A stretch of DNA of 64,000 bases from Streptomyces sp. NBC_01231. GTDB taxonomy: Bacteria > Actinomycetota > Actinomycetes > Streptomycetales > Streptomycetaceae. A program made the position numbers and the translations under genes. The DNA is taken from assembly GCA_035999765.1 (NCBI GenBank), contig CP108521.1, positions 4,650,001-4,714,000 of the forward strand, written 5' to 3'. This document shows, in pieces, positions 16,723-24,745 of the stretch (the first letter of the stretch is position 1; every line of letters begins with the position of its first letter). The notes beneath the pieces were generated by a model. It did not search any database. It had not been told where the DNA came from and worked only from the letters and a program-made list of their open reading frames with translations.

Positions 16723-17613
16723 TCAGGTCTTGAGGTCGGTGGGGACGCCGTCCAGGAACGGTTCGATGGCGCCCCGCAAGGCCTCCCACTGGTCGTAGTG
16801 CAGCAGGTGGCCGGCGTTCGTGACCTCCGCGTACTGGCCCTGGGGCAGGACCCGGACCATCTCCTGGGCCTCGGCGCGGCCCAGCTCGCCGTCCAGCCCG
16901 CGGACCACCAGGGCGGGGCACCGCACCTGGGTGAGCTCCTCCCAGTGCGCGTCGTACACCCAGGTCTCGCGGGACTTCAGCATCTGCTCCGGTTCGAAGA
17001 CCGGGCGCCAGCCGTCGGGTGACTCCTGCATGGCCTCGGCGTAGAACTCGCCGCGGGACGGGGTCGGGCGCTCCACCCAGGGGTCGTCCTCGCCGAACCA
17101 CTTGCGGACGTCGGCGAGGGTGGTGAAGGGGACCGGCCAGGCCTTGAACCAGTTCTCCCATTCGCGCTGCGAGGCGGAGCCGAGCGCGGAGGCCCGCATG
17201 TCGCAGATGATCAGCCCGCGGACCAGGTCGGGACGTTTGGCGGCGAGCTGCCAGGCGGTCAGGGCGCCCATGGCGTGCCCGATGAGGACGGCCGGGCCGA
17301 GGCCGAGCTGTTCGAGGGCGGCCTCAGCATCCTCGACATAGGCCTCGCGGGTGAAGGCCGCCCGCGGGGGCTTTTCACTCTGGCCGTGGCCGCGTTGGTC
17401 GAGGGCGACGGCCCGGTGCCGCTCGGAGAGCCAACGGGCGGTGGACGCCCAGTGAGAGGCCCGTCCCATCAGCCCGTGCAATAACAGCACCCCCGGGCCC
17501 CGCTCGATCTCCCCCAGACCGTCCGTCGCCGGATCGGTCTTGGGAGGGTCGCCGAACTCCCAGGCCGCAAGGCGTACGCCGCCCGCCCCTGTCACGTCGA
17601 TGCGTCGCGCCAT
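16723..17613 (-). CDS. alpha/beta hydrolase-fold protein with Ala in place of nucleophile Ser
   Basis: A 296-residue alpha/beta hydrolase-fold protein. The oxyanion segment LLLHGLMG (about 43-50), the DQRGHGQSEKP block and a C-terminal His in TNAGHLLH (about 269) are all present. The nucleophile elbow, normally GHSMG, reads IGHAMGAL, so Ala114 sits where the catalytic Ser belongs. The DNA there is unambiguous. It may be a non-hydrolytic member or a binding protein; a sequencing error cannot be excluded from one sequence. The ATG follows a run of six G. Monocistronic. Confidence 0.88.
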   Translation of the reverse strand: MARRIDVTGAGGVRLAAWEFGDPPKTDPATDGLGEIERGPGVLLLHGLMGRASHWASTARWLSERHRAVALDQRGHGQSEKPPRAAFTREAYVEDAEAALEQLGLGPAVLIGHAMGALTAWQLAAKRPDLVRGLIICDMRASALGSASQREWENWFKAWPVPFTTLADVRKWFGEDDPWVERPTPSRGEFYAEAMQESPDGWRPVFEPEQMLKSRETWVYDAHWEELTQVRCPALVVRGLDGELGRAEAQEMVRVLPQGQYAEVTNAGHLLHYDQWEALRGAIEPFLDGVPTDLKT

Positions 17614-17760
17614 AGGTCTGGCACCCCCCTAGCTCCGCTCGGACCGCCCGCTCCCACTCGGGGCGGACGGTCCTGTGAACCGCGTCCTGCCTACCGTGCC
17701 TGTCGTGCCTGCCCACACCCCTGAAGCGCAGATTCCGCGTGATGCGTCACCCGAAGACTA

Positions 17761-17776
17761 TCGAATGCCTATTCGA
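17761..17776. promoter_or_regulatory. AT-rich palindrome TCGAAT-N4-ATTCGA
   Basis: A perfect 6-4-6 inverted repeat in an otherwise GC-rich intergenic region, about 150 bases upstream of the hydrolase start. It looks like a repressor site; no regulator is assigned. Confidence 0.5.
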
Positions 17777-17942
17777 GAAACGCCATATCACCGGCAACAC
17801 CCCTCGTTCGAGTGACCCCGCTCAAGGAATGATCGCCGCCACCGCGGGGAGATCTTCAGCGGGAGGCGGACCGCTCGGGGAAATCGGTCCGCAGGGGATG
17901 ACCCTGAGAGCTCGGGGCTCCGGGTCAGCACAGGGGAGGACA

Positions 17943-17970
17943 GGCCCCGGCGCCACACGGCGCCGGGGCC
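17943..17970 (+). terminator. strong orphan hairpin terminator
   Basis: Perfect 12-bp stem GGCCCCGGCGCC with loop ACAC, followed by CTCTCC. No annotated plus-strand gene ends here, and it is about 400 bases beyond the iron regulator's stop on the other strand, so it may end a non-coding transcript. Confidence 0.7.
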
Positions 17971-18245
17971 CTCTCCATGTTCACGGCACATCATCCCCGC
18001 CCCCTCCCCGGCCGGACGGCACCACCGCCGCCCCGCGCCAAGAGCCCCTCAGGTCATATGCCTCACGCGACAGCCTCGCACGCGAAGCGTCCCAACGCTG
18101 CGATTCGGCGCACTGAATCTCGGATTCGACGAGATCGCCAGAGCGCCACAACTACCTCCCTGTCACCAGGAGTTGACGAACACTGAGTGGAATGAACCAC
18201 TCCACTCGGCCGAGGCGCGGGGCTCCGGCGTCGGGTGTCGACCGT

Positions 18246-18291
18246 CGGACACCTGGCGTCGGGCGTTCCGGCCTCCGACGCCAGGTGTCCG
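18246..18291. terminator. dmdR1: 17-bp perfect hairpin downstream of the iron regulator
   Basis: The arms at 18246-18262 (CGGACACCTGGCGTCGG) and 18275-18291 are perfectly complementary with a 12-base loop. The hairpin begins 80 bases past the regulator stop and is its likely terminator. Confidence 0.7.
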
Positions 18292-18300
18292 GCACCCCGA

Positions 18301-18356
18301 ATCCCGCATCCCGCGTCCGGTGTCCCGCGTCCGGCATCCCGCATCCCGCATCCGGG
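18301..18356. repeat. heptamer tandem repeat, eight units
   Basis: Eight contiguous 7-base units of the form (A/G)TCC(C/G)G(C/T/G): ATCCCGC twice, GTCCGGT, GTCCCGC, GTCCGGC, ATCCCGC twice, ATCCGGG. It lies between the iron regulator stop and its terminator hairpin, so it would be in the mRNA 3' end. Confidence 0.85.
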
Positions 18357-18370
18357 AGTAGGCGTCCGGC

Positions 18371-19063
18371 TCAGCGCTTCGCGACGAACACGTGCGAGGC
18401 GACGTCCGACACCAGCTCGGCCGCCTCGCCTCCGCTGCCCACGAGCACCCCGCCCGCCGACTCCGTCACGCTCACCACCGAACCGGGCTGCACGCCCGCC
18501 CGACGCAGCGTGTACATCAGCTGCGCGTCCGTCTGGATCGGCTCGCCGATCCGGCGCACCACGACCGTCTTGCCCTCCAGGCCGGGATCGAGGTCGGCGA
18601 GCGACACCATGCCCTCGTCGAGGAAGGGGTCGGCGCCGTCCTTCTCGCCGAGCTCCTCCAGACCCGGGATCGGGTTGCCGTACGGCGACTCGGTGGGATG
18701 CCGCAGCAGCTCCAGCACGCGCCGCTCGACGGCCTCGCTCATCACGTGCTCCCAGCGACACGCCTCGGCGTGCACCTGCTCCCACTCCAGACCGATCACG
18801 TCGACCAGCAGGCACTCCGCGAGCCGGTGCTTGCGCATCACACGAGTGGCCAGCCTGCGCCCCTCGTCGGTGAGCTCCAGATGGCGGTCGGTGGCGACGC
18901 CCACCAGGCCGTCACGCTCCATCCGCGCCACCGTCTGGCTGACCGTCGGGCCGCTCTGGTCGAGCCGCTCGGCGATCCGGGCGCGCATGGGGACCACACC
19001 TTCCTCCTCCAGCTCGAGGATGGTGCGGAGATACATCTCCGTGGTGTCGATCAGTCCGGACAT
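18371..19063 (-). CDS. dmdR1: DtxR-family iron-dependent repressor (DmdR1/DesR type)
   Basis: A 230-residue repressor that, with Fe2+ bound, blocks siderophore and iron-uptake genes. It has an N-terminal winged helix (RIAERLDQSGPTVSQTVARM), a dimerisation and metal domain, and a C-terminal SH3-like domain. Every DtxR metal ligand is at the standard number: M10, H79, E83, H98, C102, E105 and H106. The ATG at 19061-19063 has AAGGGG upstream; the longer frame is not coding. From memory the sequence is nearly that of S. coelicolor DmdR1, whose gene overlaps an antisense gene, adm; long open frames exist opposite this gene too. Confidence 0.95.
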   Translation of the reverse strand: MSGLIDTTEMYLRTILELEEEGVVPMRARIAERLDQSGPTVSQTVARMERDGLVGVATDRHLELTDEGRRLATRVMRKHRLAECLLVDVIGLEWEQVHAEACRWEHVMSEAVERRVLELLRHPTESPYGNPIPGLEELGEKDGADPFLDEGMVSLADLDPGLEGKTVVVRRIGEPIQTDAQLMYTLRRAGVQPGSVVSVTESAGGVLVGSGGEAAELVSDVASHVFVAKR

Positions 19064-19421
19064 ACGTGCCCCTTGATGAGATCTGCCCGAAGCACGACAG
19101 CTTCGCGGCGCGTGCGCTGGCCCTGGACCCAATTCTGCCGGATACCACCGACAACCGTGCCGCGCCGTTGGAACCAAGGCGTTCGGAACTGCTGGCGGCG
19201 TAGTGAGCGGCAGTGGGTTCGGGTGAGTGTGGGTGAGTGCCGAGGCCGGATGTGTGGGTCCGGTCGTCCGCGGTGCGCCGGGGGTGTTCTCTGCTGCCAA
19301 GGGGTGTTCTGCGCTTCGCCCGCCTGTGGGGAACGGGAGTTCTTGGGTCGAATGGGTGACCTTTGCGGGTGGAGGTCGTTGACTGCGGTGATGGGGTCTT
19401 CGGCCGGGTGGGGGTGTACGG
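19064..19421. other. region between iron regulator and TnpB-like gene
   Basis: The 358 bases contain the dmdR1 upstream region and, from about 19200, G/T-rich sequence leading into the TnpB-like gene, with GGGGTGTTCT repeated near 19280 and 19301. A transposon left end is expected here but I could not define it. A 45-codon open frame (19066-19203) is noted but not called. Confidence 0.4.
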
Positions 19422-21056
19422 GTGGGTGGGCTGCGGGAGGTGGCGGCGTCCTTCGTGGTGCCCGGTCCGGCTGGGGTGGCGATCAGGGACCGGCTGCGGG
19501 TGAGCGAGTCGGACGCGGCGGTCCTCGCAGAGGTGGGGATGTTCCTGGGTTCGCTGGCGGCCGGGGATCTCGCGGAGCGCTCACGGCAGGGTGTGGCGCA
19601 TGATGCGGCCTCGTGGGCGGTGCGCAAGCGGGAGCTGACGGGGAGGTCGTCGGCGCGCTGGGCGGGCAGTATCACCAAAGCCAGCCACGATCAGTGGGCG
19701 CTGGCGAGGCGTGGGCAGGCCGCCCACATGACCTGGCTACGCGGGCAGATCGCGTCAGTGGAGGCGCGGCTGACCCGGCCGCTGGGCGCCAAGGCGGACA
19801 AGCGGGCGGGGCTGGTGCGCGGGTATGCCTCGCGTGGTGAGTGGCATGCCAAGTCCCGCCGCCTGCAGACCCTGAAGGACCGCCTCGCGCGAGTGGAGGC
19901 GGACTGGGTCGCGGGTCGGGTGCGGGTGGTGCGCGGCGGCAAGCGCCTCGCCCGCGCCCGCCACCATCTGGAGGCGGCCGGACTGGACGAAGCGACATGG
20001 AGGGAGCGCTGGTGGGCGGCGCGGATTTTTCTTGCCGCCGACGGGGAATCCGGCAAGCGCTTCGGCAACGAGACCATCCGTATCACCGACACCGGCCGGC
20101 TCTCCATCAAGCTCCCAGCTCCGCTGGCCCATCTGGCCAACGCGTCGCACGGCCGGTATCTGCTGGACGCGACCGTGCAGTTTGGGTATCGCGGACAGGA
20201 GTGGCGGGACCGGATCACCGCGAACCGGGCGGTGGCCTACCGCATTCACCACGACACGGTGCGCGGCCGCTGGTATGTGACCGCTTCGTGGCAGCGTGCT
20301 GCCGCCCCGGTGCTGCCTCTGGACGCGGCGCTGGCGCGGGGTGTGGTGGGGGTGGACATGAACGACGACCACCTCGCCTGCTGGCGCCTGGACGTGCACG
20401 GCAACCCGGTCGGCGAACCGCAGCGCTTCTTCTACGACCTCACCGGCAGCAGCGAGCACCGGGACGCCCAGATCCGGCACGCGCTGACCCGGCTGCTGCA
20501 CCACACCCGCCGCACCGGGGCAGCCGCGATCGCCATCGAGGACCTCGACTTCCGCGAGGGCACAAGCCGCGAGAAGCACGGCCGCAACAAACGCTTCCGT
20601 CGCCTGCTCTCCCGCTTCCCCACCGCGAAACTGAAAGCCCGCCTCGTGTCGATGGCCGCCGAGCAGGACCTCGCGATCGTGGCGGTCGACCCCGCCTACA
20701 CCTCCCGGTGGGGTGCCCAGCACTGGCAAAAACCACTGACCACACCGACTCGCAAGACGTCCCGTCACGATGCGGCGAGCATCGCGATCGGGCGACGCGC
20801 CCTCGGATATCCGATCAGGCGACGGACGACACCGCCCCACGACGACCAGAGTGATCGTCGTGGGCATCGGACCGCCCAGGCCCGACCGGAGACCCGGCGG
20901 CGTGAGGGACCCCGCCCCCACATTCCCGGACCGCGCACCGGATGCGCGCCGCCCGGCCGTGGAGCGAAAGCGGGCGACCAGGGTGCCCAACACCGTTCGG
21001 GACACCCGGCTGAGCCTGAGTTCTGGCAACGGCACTCACTCCCGCTCAGTCTTTAG
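19422..21056 (+). CDS. TnpB-related RuvC nuclease (IS200/IS605-like), no zinc finger
   Basis: A 544-residue protein of the TnpB-related group that NCBI labels IS200/IS605 accessory protein. All three RuvC acidic residues are present: D312 in GVDMNDDHLA, E373 in AIAIEDLDF and D450 in SRHDAASIAIG, so the nuclease may be active. The CxxC...CxxC zinc ribbon normally found between RuvC-II and RuvC-III is absent. The C-terminal 90 residues are basic and Pro-rich, and the DNA under them forms hairpins. TnpB proteins are RNA-guided nucleases ancestral to Cas12. No tnpA is adjacent. The frame opens after TGA at 19389, so GTG 19422 is the first usable start. Confidence 0.82.
   Translation: MGGLREVAASFVVPGPAGVAIRDRLRVSESDAAVLAEVGMFLGSLAAGDLAERSRQGVAHDAASWAVRKRELTGRSSARWAGSITKASHDQWALARRGQAAHMTWLRGQIASVEARLTRPLGAKADKRAGLVRGYASRGEWHAKSRRLQTLKDRLARVEADWVAGRVRVVRGGKRLARARHHLEAAGLDEATWRERWWAARIFLAADGESGKRFGNETIRITDTGRLSIKLPAPLAHLANASHGRYLLDATVQFGYRGQEWRDRITANRAVAYRIHHDTVRGRWYVTASWQRAAAPVLPLDAALARGVVGVDMNDDHLACWRLDVHGNPVGEPQRFFYDLTGSSEHRDAQIRHALTRLLHHTRRTGAAAIAIEDLDFREGTSREKHGRNKRFRRLLSRFPTAKLKARLVSMAAEQDLAIVAVDPAYTSRWGAQHWQKPLTTPTRKTSRHDAASIAIGRRALGYPIRRRTTPPHDDQSDRRGHRTAQARPETRRREGPRPHIPGPRTGCAPPGRGAKAGDQGAQHRSGHPAEPEFWQRHSLPLSL
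20836..21049 (+). ncRNA. candidate omega/re-RNA-like structured 3' end of TnpB-like gene
   Basis: The last 220 bases of the TnpB-like frame hold three stem-loops: CCCACGACGA with its exact complement (20836-20864), CGCGCA/TGCGCG (20932-20948), and a terminal nested stem with outer arms CTGAGC/GCTCAG (21010-21049) ending seven bases before the gene's last base. TnpB guide RNAs typically overlap the tnpB 3' end and finish at the transposon right end. The RNA itself is inference. Confidence 0.4.
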
Positions 21057-21227
21057 GAACGGTTACGAAGCGGCCCCGCGCGGCCGTATTGACATCCCAC
21101 TGGTCCAGACCGCACGGTGATCCGCGGCACAGACGCCCCGACACGCGCCTCGCCGGCCACGTCTCCCCTGCCTCGACACGCACGTCTCACGCACCTCGAC
21201 ATCCACCTGAGCTCCGAAGGGGCCCGC

Positions 21228-21983
21228 ATGAGCGACGGCACGCTGTCCGGTCAGTTCTTCGACGCCGCGATCGACCTGCTGCGGCGGGTCCGGGACGAGG
21301 AGGCCTCGTCCGTCGCAGCGGCCGGGAACCTCCTCGCGGACACCGTGACCTCCGGCGGACGCCTGTTCGCCTTCGGCGCCGGTCACTCCTCGCTCGCCGC
21401 CCAGGACGTCGTCTACCGCGCCGGCGGCCTCGCCCTGATGAACCTGCTGGCCGTCCCCGGTGTCGTCGGCGTGGACGTCATGCCGGCCACCCTCGGCTCC
21501 GCCCTGGAACGCGTCGACGGCCTCGCGAGCGCCGTCCTGGACTGCTCCCCGCTCCGCGCGGGCGACGCCCTCGTGATCATCTCGCTCTCCGGCCGCAACG
21601 CGCTCCCGGTGGAGATGGCCATGGCCGCCCGCGCCCTGGGCGTGAAGGTCATCGGCGTGACCTCGGTGGCGTACGCCTCGGAGACACGGTCCCGGCACTC
21701 CTCCGGCACGTACCTGAAGGACCACTGCGACGTCGTCCTCGACTCCAAGATCGCGATCGGCGACGCGGAACTCACCCTCGACACCGTCCCGGCCCCCTTC
21801 GCCCCGGCCTCCACGGTCGTCACGTCGGCCATCCTCCAGGCGGTCATGGCCACGGCCGCCGGCGCCCTCGCCGACCAGGGCATCGAGCCGCCGCTACTGC
21901 GCTCGGGGAACGTGGACGGGGGCCACGAGTGGAACAGGCGCGTGTTCGACACGTACGGCGAGCGCATCTTCTACCGCCGCTGA
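21228..21983 (+). CDS. SIS-domain sugar-phosphate isomerase/binding protein
   Basis: A 251-residue single-SIS-domain protein. The phosphosugar-binding pattern is visible in GRLFAFGAGHSSLAAQDV and ALVIISLSGRNALPVEMA, the SxSGRN loop gripping the phosphate. It resembles the UPF0309 group, thought to act on or sense amino-sugar phosphates. The ATG at 21228 follows GAAGGGG; earlier in-frame codons belong to the TnpB-like element's flank. The TnpB-like insertion separates it from the divergent iron regulator. Confidence 0.9.
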   Translation: MSDGTLSGQFFDAAIDLLRRVRDEEASSVAAAGNLLADTVTSGGRLFAFGAGHSSLAAQDVVYRAGGLALMNLLAVPGVVGVDVMPATLGSALERVDGLASAVLDCSPLRAGDALVIISLSGRNALPVEMAMAARALGVKVIGVTSVAYASETRSRHSSGTYLKDHCDVVLDSKIAIGDAELTLDTVPAPFAPASTVVTSAILQAVMATAAGALADQGIEPPLLRSGNVDGGHEWNRRVFDTYGERIFYRR

Positions 21984-21998
21984 CGCCCCCAGCCCACT

Positions 21999-22052
21999 AC
22001 CGCTACCGCCGGCCCTCTCCACCCTCCACCGCTACCCCCGACCCTCTCCACC
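21999..22052. repeat. 25-bp direct repeat, two copies
   Basis: Copies at 21999-22023 and 22028-22052 (ACCGCTACCGCCGG..., 22 or more of 25 matching) lie between the SIS gene stop and the PAS gene stop; the second copy includes the last codons of the PAS gene. Confidence 0.75.
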
Positions 22053-23447
22053 GAGCACTTCGCCCAGATCCAACGCCCCGGCGATCCGCACGGCCACATC
22101 CTCCGCGTACACCGCGTCGCCCCGCTCGAACTGGCTCCGCCCGGCACCCCGCAGAAACGTCACGGCACCCAGCGTCCGACCCCGACTGCGCAACACCGCG
22201 CACAACGCGTGCACCGCGTCCCCCGGCCACTGCCGGGCCAGCGCCCACTCCCGCGCCTCCTCGGCCCGCACCGCCCCCACACTCGCCCGCACCGCACCGG
22301 CCCGCTCCACACACTGCAACGCCGGATGCCCCTCCCCATACCGCACCGGCAACCCCGCCTGCCCGGTCAACGGGCTCGGCCCCGGCGCGCCCGAAGGCGT
22401 CGCGGCGACCCGCACCAGACGCACCGGACCCGTGTCCTCACCGTCGGCCACCGCACCGCCCGCCACCCGGTCGATCAACGCGTGATCGGCAAAGCCCGCG
22501 AGCGCGAAGTCGAGATGGACCGTCGCCGCCTCCCGGGGGTCCTCACACTCGGCGGCCGCCCGCGCCGCCCGGTGCAACTGATTCGTCCGGAACCGCAGCA
22601 GCGAAGCCTCCTGCTCACTCTGCTTGGCCTCCGTGACGTCGTTGAACAGCCAGCCCACCCCCAGCGGCACCGGCTCCTCCGCGAGCGGCGACGCCAACCG
22701 CACGAACCCACAGCGCCAGCAACGCCGCTTCTCGCCCTCCGGGGTACGCACACCCACCCAGATCTCGGCCGGCGCCGGCGGCGCGCCCTCAGCCAGCACA
22801 TGCGCCAGCGCGCTCTCCAGCTCCTCCACACCCTGCACGAGCAGATCACCGAGCGGCCGCCCCAACGCGGACGTACGCCCCACACCCAACGACCGAGCCG
22901 CGTGCGCGTTGACCACCGCGGGCCGCAGATCGACATCGACGAGCACGACACCCCAGGAAGCGTCCTCGAACAGCGCCTCACTCAGAGCTATGGACCGCTC
23001 CAGATCGATCTGCGTGTGCACCTCACTGAACGCGCAGTACACCCCGGCCGGCTTCCCGTCCGGCCCGCGCACAGCCGCCGACTGCGTCCGCACGAGCACC
23101 CGGCCACCGTCCTTGGTCAGCAGAGCGAACTCGTGCACCTGACGCCCCGGGGCCTCCATGGCGGACAGCAGCCGCCCCTCGACCTCCTCGGCGTCCGCGC
23201 TGCGCACCGCCCACCCGGCGAAACCGTGCCGCCCCACGGCCTCCTCCGCACTCCAGCCGAGGATCCGCTCCGCCTCCCGGTTCCAGTGGGTCACCACCCC
23301 GTCCGCGTCGAACGCGCACAGAGCAGCGTCCATCCCGTCGAGAAGCGCGGCCAGCAGATCCGAGCCGTCCGAACCCTCCGGACCGTCCCGCTCGGGCTCG
23401 TCCGGCCCGATCTCGTCGGTGGTCCCACTACGCCGGGAAGCACTCAC
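22032..23447 (-). CDS. double-PAS sensor-type protein without output domain
   Basis: A 471-residue soluble protein. A first PAS domain covers about 35-150 (LLDGMDAALCAFDADGVVTH, then a PAC-like KDGGRVLVRTQSAA segment). A second covers about 160-285 (WGVVLVDVDLRPAVVNAHAA, then VGWLFNDVTEAKQSEQEA). A C-terminal part of about 170 residues resembles a GAF or ligand-binding fold. There is no kinase, GGDEF or SpoIIE domain, so it probably signals by protein contact. I chose the GTG at 23445-23447, which follows AGGGGG, over the longer frame to 23507. Confidence 0.8.
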   Translation of the reverse strand: MSASRRSGTTDEIGPDEPERDGPEGSDGSDLLAALLDGMDAALCAFDADGVVTHWNREAERILGWSAEEAVGRHGFAGWAVRSADAEEVEGRLLSAMEAPGRQVHEFALLTKDGGRVLVRTQSAAVRGPDGKPAGVYCAFSEVHTQIDLERSIALSEALFEDASWGVVLVDVDLRPAVVNAHAARSLGVGRTSALGRPLGDLLVQGVEELESALAHVLAEGAPPAPAEIWVGVRTPEGEKRRCWRCGFVRLASPLAEEPVPLGVGWLFNDVTEAKQSEQEASLLRFRTNQLHRAARAAAECEDPREAATVHLDFALAGFADHALIDRVAGGAVADGEDTGPVRLVRVAATPSGAPGPSPLTGQAGLPVRYGEGHPALQCVERAGAVRASVGAVRAEEAREWALARQWPGDAVHALCAVLRSRGRTLGAVTFLRGAGRSQFERGDAVYAEDVAVRIAGALDLGEVLGGEGRG

Positions 23448-23621
23448 CTGGACCCCCTGCAGGCTGCCGCGTCCGCGTGCACCGCACGCCGGTTCGCTCA
23501 CTAACAATCATTCAACTCGAACGTGACGCAGCACACACCAAGTTCCCACACAATTGAAGGAATCGTTGCACGCGGGCACCCGCCCACGTCCGCGCCGACG
23601 CCGACCCCAGCAGTCCAACAC

Positions 23622-24062
23622 CTACGGAAGTCGCAGGTCAACCCAGAGATCACCGCCGTCCTCCACCACATACCGCTCAACCTCGACGAAACCACGAGCC
23701 GAGGCGAACCGCAGCCCCTCCTCATTCACGGCCAACACACACGTCTCGATCACCCGGGCACCCAGCCCGCGCGCAGGCGCCAGACCCCGCTCGTACAGGG
23801 CCGTCCCGAAACCCCGCCCCCGGAACCCGGGCAGCACCCGCGCGATCACCGTCCCCACGGCCTCCTCACCCACGGGTGGCCGGACCGTCGAACACCCCAC
23901 GAGCGCGTCCCCCAGATACGCGTTCTCCAGCCGGTAGCGCCCACTCCGCTCCCGCACCTCCTCCAGCCCCAGCGCGGCGGGCGGCACGATCACGTTGTGC
24001 ACATGCCGCCACTGCTCCAACATGACGTCGCCGACGACGGCCTCGACACGCACCTCAGACAT
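23622..24062 (-). CDS. GNAT-family N-acetyltransferase
   Basis: A 146-residue cytoplasmic acetyltransferase. The acetyl-CoA pyrophosphate-binding motif is GFRGRGFGTALYERGL near residues 78-93, preceded by the AVGTVIARVLP strand and followed by the CVLAVNEEGLRFASARGF helix-strand typical of motif B. It overlaps the RidA gene by eight bases, so the two are co-translated. RidA proteins clear reactive enamine/imine intermediates, but the acetyltransferase substrate is unknown. Confidence 0.88.
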   Translation of the reverse strand: MSEVRVEAVVGDVMLEQWRHVHNVIVPPAALGLEEVRERSGRYRLENAYLGDALVGCSTVRPPVGEEAVGTVIARVLPGFRGRGFGTALYERGLAPARGLGARVIETCVLAVNEEGLRFASARGFVEVERYVVEDGGDLWVDLRLP

Positions 24063-24459
24063 CGGCCCCTTTTCTCGCGTCCACCTCGATCTCGATCCGC
24101 ATACGAGGATCCGCGAGCCCGCACATCATCATCGTCGCCGCCGGCCGCACCTCCCCGAACACCCGCCGCAACACCGGCCAGCACGGCTCGAAATCCTCCC
24201 GGTCAGGCAACAGATACCGAACCCGCACCACATCCGCGAACGAACACCCCGCCTCCGCGAGCGCCGCCCCGACATTGCGCAGACACTGCTCGGCCTGCTC
24301 CACCACATCGTCGGAGATCGTCATCGTCGCGTAGTCGAACCCGGTCGTCCCCGACACATGCACCCAGTCCCCGTCGGCCACGGCCCGCGCGTACCCGATC
24401 CGCTCCTCGAAGGTCGACCCGCTGAGAATCGCCCGCCGTACCCCACCCGTCTGCGTCAT
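24055..24459 (-). CDS. RidA (YjgF/YER057c) family protein
   Basis: A 134-residue trimeric-fold protein that hydrolyses 2-aminoacrylate-type enamines/imines or acts as a related chorismatase-like enzyme. Visible family segments are GDWVHVSGTTGFDY, VEQAEQCLRNVGAALAEAGC and the C-terminal RMRIEIEVDA. The Arg that binds the substrate carboxylate in true RidA is likely the one in VVRVRYLL, so activity is plausible. It is the upstream gene of a two-gene unit with the GNAT gene (eight-base overlap). Confidence 0.9.
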   Translation of the reverse strand: MTQTGGVRRAILSGSTFEERIGYARAVADGDWVHVSGTTGFDYATMTISDDVVEQAEQCLRNVGAALAEAGCSFADVVRVRYLLPDREDFEPCWPVLRRVFGEVRPAATMMMCGLADPRMRIEIEVDARKGADV

Positions 24460-24637
24460 GCCGGGAACGCTAGGTGATCAGTCGGCGGTCTCGCGACCCT
24501 CGTAAGACGACGCCTAGCAGCAATGTCGGCTACCTGTTCGACGAATCAGAGTTTTTCGCACAGACGTGGGCTATCGGGGGATCTGACCTCCTCACCGCTG
24601 CTCCATCCCTAGCGTTGCCTGCACACGCCGAAAGGAG

Positions 24638-24745
24638 GTCACTCGCTCCACCAGCCCAAAGCTGGTCCTGTCTCTCACCGAGAGCCAGGCCGAGTGACCA
24701 GCCCAAGTCATCGCGATCCGCAAGATCAGGGAGGTGCCCCGATGA
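24638..24745 (+). pseudogene. decayed small reading frame coupled to the next ORF
   Basis: After the strong ribosome-binding site AAGGAGG at 24632-24638 a coding-like frame reads KLVLSLTESQAE, then an in-frame TGA (24695-24697), then PAQVIAIRKIREVPR and TGA at 24743-24745. There is no start codon at the expected place. The final TGA overlaps the ATG of the next small ORF in the ATGA manner of intact operons. This looks like a small gene that lost its start and gained a stop; readthrough is an alternative. Confidence 0.45.

Larger units (their letters stand above)
17614..18370. other. gene-poor intergenic region with several structured elements
   Basis: I support no protein-coding gene in these 757 bases. 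They hold a hairpin at 17641-17673, an AT-rich palindrome at 17761-17776, a strong orphan terminator at 17943-17970, a 17-bp perfect hairpin at 18246-18291 and a heptamer tandem repeat at 18301-18356. The region separates the hydrolase and iron-regulator genes, both on the minus strand. Confidence 0.6.

Noticed and set aside
17739..18116. 125-codon frame in the gene-less intergenic region
   Set aside because: It reads straight through the strong terminator at 17943-17970 and has no protein-like pattern.
19066..19203. 45-codon plus-strand frame with protein-like composition (ends EPRRSELLAA)
   Set aside because: Its GTG is two bases from the divergent dmdR1 start, leaving no promoter room, and there is no ribosome site or recognised family. 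Possibly a relic.
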